From contig CAYFQR010000014.1 in assembly GCA_964345365.1 (NCBI GenBank), positions 1 to 38,018 on the forward strand: a stretch of DNA of 38,018 bases, given 5' to 3'. The DNA is from RUG754 sp964345365. Lineage in GTDB: Bacteria; Bacillota; Clostridia; Peptostreptococcales; Anaerovoracaceae. Below are positions 33,389 to 38,018 of this stretch, one piece after another. Position 1 is the first letter of the stretch. Every line of letters begins with the position of its first letter. The translations under genes were made by a program, and so were the position numbers. The notes beneath the pieces are model-generated. The model was given only the letters and a program-made list of their open reading frames with translations, was not told the DNA's origin and ran no database searches.

Positions 33389-35316
33389 TTGCCGCCTCCT
33401 GCAATATACCTTAACAGCCCTCCGGCTTTCAGTATATCTATATTTCTCGTCGTTAATTCACATTTGAACACGATTTCCTCACCGCTCTTCTTATCTATGC
33501 ACTTTATTTCGTTTTTTTCGAGACCGGTTTTTATGTCACTGAACTCCAATTCCGAATATAGTTCAAGCTTATCATAATCGTTTTTATCTGCGAATATCAA
33601 AGGAATTATACCGGCATTTACCAGATTTGAGGCGTGAATCCTTGCAAAACTCTTAGCTATTACAATTCTTACACCTAAATAGAGCGGTACGAGAGCAGCA
33701 TGCTCTCTTGATGAGCCCTGACCGTAATTCTCACCTCCGATTATTACACATGCGCCGAGTGACTTTGCCCTTTCAGGGAATCCTTTGTCAACTGTTTCGA
33801 AGCAGTAATCCGACATGCGCGGAATATTTGATCTGTATGGTAATATTTTAGCTCCTGCAGGCATAATGTGGTCGGTAGTTATATTATCACCGACCTTAAG
33901 ACATACCTTCAGTTTCATTTTATCTTTAAGCTCATCGGCGATAGGAAGCGGTTTGATATTAGGTCCCATGATAATTTCGACAAACTTCGACTCTTCGACA
34001 GTATATGGTTCAATTATCGAGCTGTCGTCAACATTGAACATTTCCGGCATATCGATATTAAGAGGTATATCTATATCCGCAGGATCCGTTATAACACCTC
34101 TAATTGCCGATATGGCGGCCGTTTCAGGTGAAACGAGGTATACACCCGCATCCGCCGTTCCGCTTCGTCCTTCGAAGTTCCTGTTGAAAGTCCTCAGTGA
34201 AATACCCTTGCTGTTCGGGGAAAATCCCATACCTATGCAGGGACCGCAGGCACATTCAAGAATCCGTGCTCCCGATGAAATAATATCGGACAATGCTCCG
34301 CTGTCGGCAAGTGCCTTAAGCACTTGTTTTGAACCCGGAGAAATGGACAGGCTCACTCTGTCATCTATCCTGTTTCCTTTTAGAATTGCAGCTACCTTCA
34401 ACATATCACTGAGCGATGAGTTGGTGCACGAACCGATACATACCTGATTTATAGGTTTACCCGCCACGCTTTTAACGGTAACTACATTGTCCGGACTTGA
34501 AGGACATGCTGTCATCGGAGATATTGAAGAAAGGTCTATATCTATAATCCTGTCATATTTTGCATCCACATCTGCAAATAACTCTCTGAAGCATTCCCCT
34601 CTTCCCTGTGCTTTCAAAAAATCTTCAGTTACCCTGTCTGAAGGGAATATCGATGTAGTCGCACCCAATTCCGCGCCCATATTGGTAATCGTCGCCCTTT
34701 CCGTAACGGAAAGCGTGTCAACCCCTTCGCCGCCCCATTCGATTACATGTCCGACACCGCCTTTTACAGTCAATATCCTGAGAAGTTCAAGGCTGACATC
34801 CTTCGCGGTAGCGAAGTCCACAAGTCTGCCTGTCAGATTAATTTTTGTTACCTTAGGCATTCTTATGTGATAAGCACCACCCCCCATCGCAACAGCAACA
34901 TCAAGACCGCCTGCTCCGAATGCGAGCATTCCGAGGCCGCCGGCGGTCGGCGTATGCGAGTCCGAACCGATTAACGTCTTCCCCGGTATTCCGAATCTCT
35001 CTAAATGTACCTGATGACATATGCCGTTTCCAGGACGAGAATATTTAACTCCGTACTTCTTCGCCGCAGATTGAATGAATAAATGGTCATCCGCATTTTC
35101 GAATCCTGACTGCAATGTATTATGATCAACGTAAGCTACGGAAAGCTCTGTCTTAACCCTGTCGATACCCATGGCACCGAACTCAAGATACGCCATAGTG
35201 CCTGTGGCGTCTTGCGTAAGAGTCTGATCAATTTTCAGAGCTATCTCTTCGCCCCTCGTCATATTGCCGCCGAGAAGGTGTTCTTTAATTATCTTTTCAG
35301 CTATCGTATATCCCAT
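33385..35316 (-). CDS. acn: Aconitate hydratase
   Basis: [4Fe-4S] aconitase (643 residues) isomerising citrate to isocitrate. The three cluster cysteines are visible as IGSCTNSS (about residue 300) and ECACGPCIGMG (about 365). Substrate-binding features include GSDSHTPTAGGLGMLAFGAG near 120 and QGSSREHAALVPLYLGV in the C-terminal swivel domain near 545. The short length fits the AcnA-like type found in anaerobes rather than the 900-residue enterobacterial AcnA. I choose ATG 35316 over 35328 because GAGGAA lies just upstream and the ATG follows the citrate synthase stop codon directly. It forms an operon with genes on both sides. Confidence 0.93.
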   Translation of the reverse strand: MGYTIAEKIIKEHLLGGNMTRGEEIALKIDQTLTQDATGTMAYLEFGAMGIDRVKTELSVAYVDHNTLQSGFENADDHLFIQSAAKKYGVKYSRPGNGICHQVHLERFGIPGKTLIGSDSHTPTAGGLGMLAFGAGGLDVAVAMGGGAYHIRMPKVTKINLTGRLVDFATAKDVSLELLRILTVKGGVGHVIEWGGEGVDTLSVTERATITNMGAELGATTSIFPSDRVTEDFLKAQGRGECFRELFADVDAKYDRIIDIDLSSISPMTACPSSPDNVVTVKSVAGKPINQVCIGSCTNSSLSDMLKVAAILKGNRIDDRVSLSISPGSKQVLKALADSGALSDIISSGARILECACGPCIGMGFSPNSKGISLRTFNRNFEGRSGTADAGVYLVSPETAAISAIRGVITDPADIDIPLNIDMPEMFNVDDSSIIEPYTVEESKFVEIIMGPNIKPLPIADELKDKMKLKVCLKVGDNITTDHIMPAGAKILPYRSNIPRMSDYCFETVDKGFPERAKSLGACVIIGGENYGQGSSREHAALVPLYLGVRIVIAKSFARIHASNLVNAGIIPLIFADKNDYDKLELYSELEFSDIKTGLEKNEIKCIDKKSGEEIVFKCELTTRNIDILKAGGLLRYIAGGGK

Positions 35317-35317
35317 T

Positions 35318-36679
35318 TTATTCCTCATTTTCTATCTTGGATATCATTTTTTCAAGTTCCTCGGTAGCAAGCACCGTAGTCCTTCCTGCCGCATAGATTT
35401 CATCGACCCATTCTTTCATTCTGATAACCAGCTCTGAATTCTTATCATACTGCTTGTCACTTTTCTTGTAATTTTCATTTAGCCAGTAGGCGATTCCGGC
35501 AGCTCCGGATGTCTTTGACACGGTAACTCCGGGGGCTCTGTACAATACTTTTTTTATGTCGCAAATATTATAGATTTCCTCGTCTTTCATGAGCCCGTCC
35601 GCATGTATTCCGGCCCTCGTTACGTTAAAATTTGCACCGACAAAAGGAGACATAGGAGGAATCCTGTAGCCGATTTCATCGCGGAAATAATCCGCAATCT
35701 CCGTAATAGCCGTAGTGTCCATTCCGTCAAGACTGCCTTTGAGAGAAGCATATTCAAATACCATAGCTTCAAGCGGTATGTTTCCTGTCCTCTCTCCGAT
35801 TCCAAGCACTGAACAGTTTACCGCACAAGCACCGTACAGCCATGCGGTTGCAGCATTTGCAACGGCTTTATAGAAGTCGTTATGCCCATGCCACTCAATA
35901 TTTTCGGACGGAACACCCGCATAGTGATGAAGTCCGTATATTATTCCCGGAACCGATCTTGGAAGTGCACAGCCAGGATACGGTACGCCATATCCCATGG
36001 TATCGCATGCTCTTATCTTGACAGGAATACCTGCATCCTCAGATAATTTCGTAATCTCATTGACAAACGGGACCACAAGTCCATAAAAATCGGCTCTCGT
36101 AATGTCCTCTAAATGACATCTCGGAATGATACCCGCATCAAAAGAATCCCTTATTGTCCTTAAATAAAAGTTCAATGCCTGTTTTCTGCTCATATTCATC
36201 TTCTTAAAAATATGATAATCGCTGCACGATACCAGTATTCCGGTTTCTTTAATCCCCAAATCTTTGACTAACTTAAAGTCCTCTTTTACGGCCCTTATCC
36301 ATGTCGTGATTTCAGGGAAATCAAGGTCAAGCTCCATGCATTTTTCAATGGCTTCTCTGTCTTTTTTCGTATAAACGAAAAACTCCGACTGCCTGATTAA
36401 ACCGTTCGGTCCCCCCAGCCTCGAAAGGAGCTTAAAAATATGAGCGATTTGCTTCGGCTCATATGGAGCCATGCTCTGCATACCGTCTCTAAAGCTCGTA
36501 TCCGTTATCCATACGTTTTCCGGCATGTTAATAGGAACTCTTCTGAAATTGAACGGAACCTTCGGAACATCCACATATGGGAAAATATCACGATATAAAT
36601 TCGGATTCTCTACATCCTGCAAGGAATACTTATATGTTGACTGCTGTAATAAATTTGTCTTATTCGATAACTCTATCAC
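35318..36679 (-). CDS. Re-type citrate synthase (homocitrate/isopropylmalate synthase family)
   Basis: DRE-TIM metallolyase of 453 residues resembling the (Re)-citrate synthase described in Clostridium kluyveri. The metal- and substrate-binding motif VWITDTSFRDGMQSMAPYE lies near residue 58, CDTMGYGVPYPG near 225, WHGHNDFYKAVANAATAWL near 263 and GIGERTGNIPLEAMV near 291. The next two genes encode aconitase and isocitrate dehydrogenase, which favours citrate synthase over homocitrate or isopropylmalate synthase. The open frame reaches back to 36787, but a strong promoter lies inside that extension. A GTG at 36679 with AGAGGTG six bases upstream is therefore the likely start. Together the three genes supply 2-oxoglutarate for glutamate. 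Confidence 0.87.
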   Translation of the reverse strand: MIELSNKTNLLQQSTYKYSLQDVENPNLYRDIFPYVDVPKVPFNFRRVPINMPENVWITDTSFRDGMQSMAPYEPKQIAHIFKLLSRLGGPNGLIRQSEFFVYTKKDREAIEKCMELDLDFPEITTWIRAVKEDFKLVKDLGIKETGILVSCSDYHIFKKMNMSRKQALNFYLRTIRDSFDAGIIPRCHLEDITRADFYGLVVPFVNEITKLSEDAGIPVKIRACDTMGYGVPYPGCALPRSVPGIIYGLHHYAGVPSENIEWHGHNDFYKAVANAATAWLYGACAVNCSVLGIGERTGNIPLEAMVFEYASLKGSLDGMDTTAITEIADYFRDEIGYRIPPMSPFVGANFNVTRAGIHADGLMKDEEIYNICDIKKVLYRAPGVTVSKTSGAAGIAYWLNENYKKSDKQYDKNSELVIRMKEWVDEIYAAGRTTVLATEELEKMISKIENEE

Positions 36680-36737
36680 TGTCTTCACCTCTCTTAAGCA
36701 ATGCACTTTAGCGAAATAAACCGTTAAATTTTTTTTT

Positions 36738-36766
36738 AGTATAGTCCCTTTTTTGCAATTTGTCAA
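36738..36766 (-). promoter_or_regulatory. Consensus promoter of the Re-citrate synthase operon
   Basis: Minus strand TTGACA (36766-36761), a 17-base spacer and TATACT (36743-36738). Start near 36731, giving a 50-base leader to the GTG. It shows that the longer ATG-initiated frame from 36787 cannot be the main product. Confidence 0.88.
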
Positions 36767-36781
36767 ACATTTTCTAAACAA

Positions 36782-36802
36782 TTTCAAAAAATGTTTTTGA
36801 AA
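36782..36802. repeat. AT-rich inverted repeat upstream of the citrate synthase promoter
   Basis: TTTCAAAAA (36782-36790) and TTTTTGAAA (36794-36802) are perfect 9-base arms around ATG. It lies about 16 bases upstream of the -35 element and could bind a regulator or be part of the neighbouring terminator region. Confidence 0.5.
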
Positions 36803-36829
36803 AAACAGATATACAATTTACTGTTTTTT
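36800..36829. terminator. Bidirectional terminator-like hairpin between recombinase and citrate synthase genes
   Basis: AAAAAACAG (36800-36808) and CTGTTTTTT (36821-36829) pair across a 12-base loop, with A before and T after on both strands. It lies about 80 bases past the recombinase stop and before the citrate synthase promoter. The GC core is short, so it is a weak terminator. Confidence 0.5.
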
Positions 36830-36887
36830 ATATTAAAAAACAGGCATAAGGCCCCCTGCTGGTAAGACAGTAAAATTCAAATTTCTT

Positions 36888-36919
36888 GGAACAGGCATGA
36901 TCTCGGTCATGCCTGTTCC
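36888..36919 (-). repeat. Perfect 13-bp stem-loop overlapping the recombinase stop codon
   Basis: GGAACAGGCATGA (36888-36900), loop TCTCGG, TCATGCCTGTTCC (36907-36919). On the minus strand the 5' arm encodes the last residues EQA and the stop TGA. No T-run follows on that strand, so it may mark the end of the mobile element or protect the message 3' end. The 9-base AACAGGCAT also occurs directly repeated at 36839-36847. Confidence 0.75.
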
Positions 36920-38018
36920 GCTTTTAGCAGCTCATCCACGGGAATGTAGCCCACAAGGTCGTACTCGATATGTACCTTCTGCCTGCGCTTGCCGCTGGAC
37001 TTGTCAGGTGCATCTACATAGACCGCCTTGACAAGCTCTCTGAGGGCATAGGGGGTCAGCTCCGTGAGGGTGCTGTTCCTCTTTACCCGCTGAACAAACT
37101 GCTCTATATTCTCTGCCTGTTGTTCCTGTTCATGGATTTGCTGTTGCAGATTCTTGACCTCGGCTTTGAGGTCTTTCTGTTCCTCGGTGTAGTTCTTGCT
37201 CATCATGGCGAAGCGATCATCGTCCAGCCGACCGGCAACATTGTCCTCATAAATGCGGATGAAAAGATGGTCAAGCTCTCCGATTCGCTTCTCAGCCTGT
37301 GCCAGCCGCTTTTGATACAGCCGCAGCGATTCCTCGCTCTGTATACGGAGTTTTTGCTCCATTTCAGAACGGAAATAAGCCTCGTAGCGAGTGACTACCG
37401 ATACGACCTCCTGAATGTGCTTCCAGACGATCTGTTCCAGCACAACGGCACGGATATAATGTCCGCTGCACTTGTCCTTATTGACACGATGGGTGGAGCA
37501 GATGAAGAAGTCCTGCCGCTTTTCAAAATAGCTGGTGGTGGAGTAGTAGAGCTTCTGCTTGCAGTCGTTGCAGAACACCAGACCGGAGAACATATTGCTC
37601 TTGCCCGTCGCCGTTCTGCGGTGCCGCTGCTGCCTGATCTCCTGCACCTTATCAAAGACTTCCAGAGAGATAATCGCCGGGTGGGTGTTATAGAAAATCT
37701 TGCGATTCTCCATTGGATTTTCCCGCTGCTTCTTATCCCAGATGGAGTTGGTATAGGTCTTGAAATTGACCGTGCAGCCTGTGTACTCCATGTATTCGAG
37801 AATATAAGCAACGGTGCTTTCGTGCCAGCGGTACTCGTTCTCCGGAGCATGATGCGGTGTTTTCCTGCCCTCCCGCTGTTTGTAGGCGGTGGGGTTCAGC
37901 ACCTTCTCCTTTTCCAGCAGGGCTGCGATCTGGCTCGGTCCTTTTCCCTCCATACAGAGTGCGAAGATCCGCTTCACCACCTGTGCCGCTTCCTCGTCAA
38001 TCACCCATTTCTTAGGAT
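36907..38018 (-). CDS. Large serine recombinase, C-terminal part (5' end beyond window)
   Basis: The last 370 codons of a site-specific serine recombinase of the type that moves integrative elements in gut Firmicutes. The frame stays open to the right edge (PKKWVIDEEAAQVVKRIF), so the catalytic N-terminal resolvase domain lies outside. Visible are the end of the recombinase domain, a zinc ribbon with CNDC near residue 155 of the visible part and further cysteines in FICSTHRVNKDKCSG, a coiled coil (about 215-300), and a C-terminal segment LTPYALRELVKAVYVDAP ... DLVGYIPVDELL typical of DUF4368. The sequence is more GC-rich than the rest of the window: 31 of 60 bases at 37261-37320 against 20 of 60 at 36181-36240. 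It is almost certainly acquired. Confidence 0.92.
   Translation of the reverse strand, partial: PKKWVIDEEAAQVVKRIFALCMEGKGPSQIAALLEKEKVLNPTAYKQREGRKTPHHAPENEYRWHESTVAYILEYMEYTGCTVNFKTYTNSIWDKKQRENPMENRKIFYNTHPAIISLEVFDKVQEIRQQRHRRTATGKSNMFSGLVFCNDCKQKLYYSTTSYFEKRQDFFICSTHRVNKDKCSGHYIRAVVLEQIVWKHIQEVVSVVTRYEAYFRSEMEQKLRIQSEESLRLYQKRLAQAEKRIGELDHLFIRIYEDNVAGRLDDDRFAMMSKNYTEEQKDLKAEVKNLQQQIHEQEQQAENIEQFVQRVKRNSTLTELTPYALRELVKAVYVDAPDKSSGKRRQKVHIEYDLVGYIPVDELLKAEQA

Noticed and set aside
32757..33467. A 236-codon plus-strand frame across the isocitrate dehydrogenase and aconitase genes
   Set aside because: Serine- and leucine-rich antisense translation of two well-supported genes; no family features.
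36680..36787. ATG-initiated 489-residue version of the citrate synthase
   Set aside because: The TTGACA-TATACT promoter lies inside the extension, and a GTG with a good ribosome binding site at 36679 matches the family start.
36839..36898. Nine-base direct repeat AACAGGCAT as target-site duplication of a transposon
   Set aside because: Both copies lie on the same side of the recombinase gene only 51 bases apart, and serine recombinases do not make such duplications; kept only as a possible attachment-site clue.

Overview
The window reads as a chromosomal segment of an anaerobic, low- to mid-GC Firmicute of class Clostridia. Support: the gene order yajC - secDF - relA - MBL hydrolase - hemZ - hisS, the dut - dgt - dnaG - rpoD - nif3 block, a fused SecDF, a Re-type citrate synthase, a very large 2-hydroxyacyl-CoA dehydratase activase-like protein, and strong AGGAGG ribosome binding sites. 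The exact family cannot be fixed from sequence alone. A 10-base run of N inside yajC shows that this is a scaffolded draft assembly, so joins should be treated with care.

Layout, left to right. 1-8157 (minus strand): tRNA-Leu(CAA), yajC, secDF, relA, MBL hydrolase, a short HemZ-like radical SAM protein and the start of hisS (cut by the left edge). 8201-14676 (minus): an OPT-family transporter, polA, coaE and an orphan membrane-anchored solute-binding protein, tightly packed as one likely operon. 14757-14985 (minus): a gene-free stretch with a near-consensus promoter, a folded transcript and a T-run, most likely a structured small RNA (6S-like is my best guess). 15013-21553 (minus): yebC, a 1410-residue activase-like protein with two ASKHA domains, and a MATE transporter. 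21693-22086 (plus): RNase P RNA with its own promoter and terminator. 22139-23734 (minus): prfC. 23735-24040: unexplained structured DNA. 24041-24757 (plus): trmK, apparently with a leaderless promoter. 24815-32160 (minus): dut, dgt, dnaG, rpoD, nif3, tcdA and an MFS transporter. 32273-36679 (minus): Re-citrate synthase, aconitase and isocitrate dehydrogenase, framed by a near-consensus promoter and a strong terminator. 36907-38018 (minus): the C-terminal part of a large serine recombinase, more GC-rich than everything else and probably the end of an integrated element.

How the genes work together: most of the window is housekeeping, covering protein export (yajC, secDF), stringent response (relA), translation (hisS, prfC, tRNA-Leu), RNA processing and modification (rnpB, trmK, tcdA), replication and nucleotide sanitation (polA, dnaG, dgt, dut) and primary transcription (rpoD). 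The metabolic core is the three-gene oxidative branch from oxaloacetate and acetyl-CoA to 2-oxoglutarate, which anaerobic clostridia use for glutamate synthesis. The points most worth a second look are the 14.8-kb structured RNA, the 23.7-24.0-kb region with the leaderless trmK promoter, the orphan giant activase, the peptide-uptake genes flanking polA-coaE, and the recombinase boundary at the right edge. I found no CRISPR array, no complete insertion sequence and no clear new defence or biosynthetic system.
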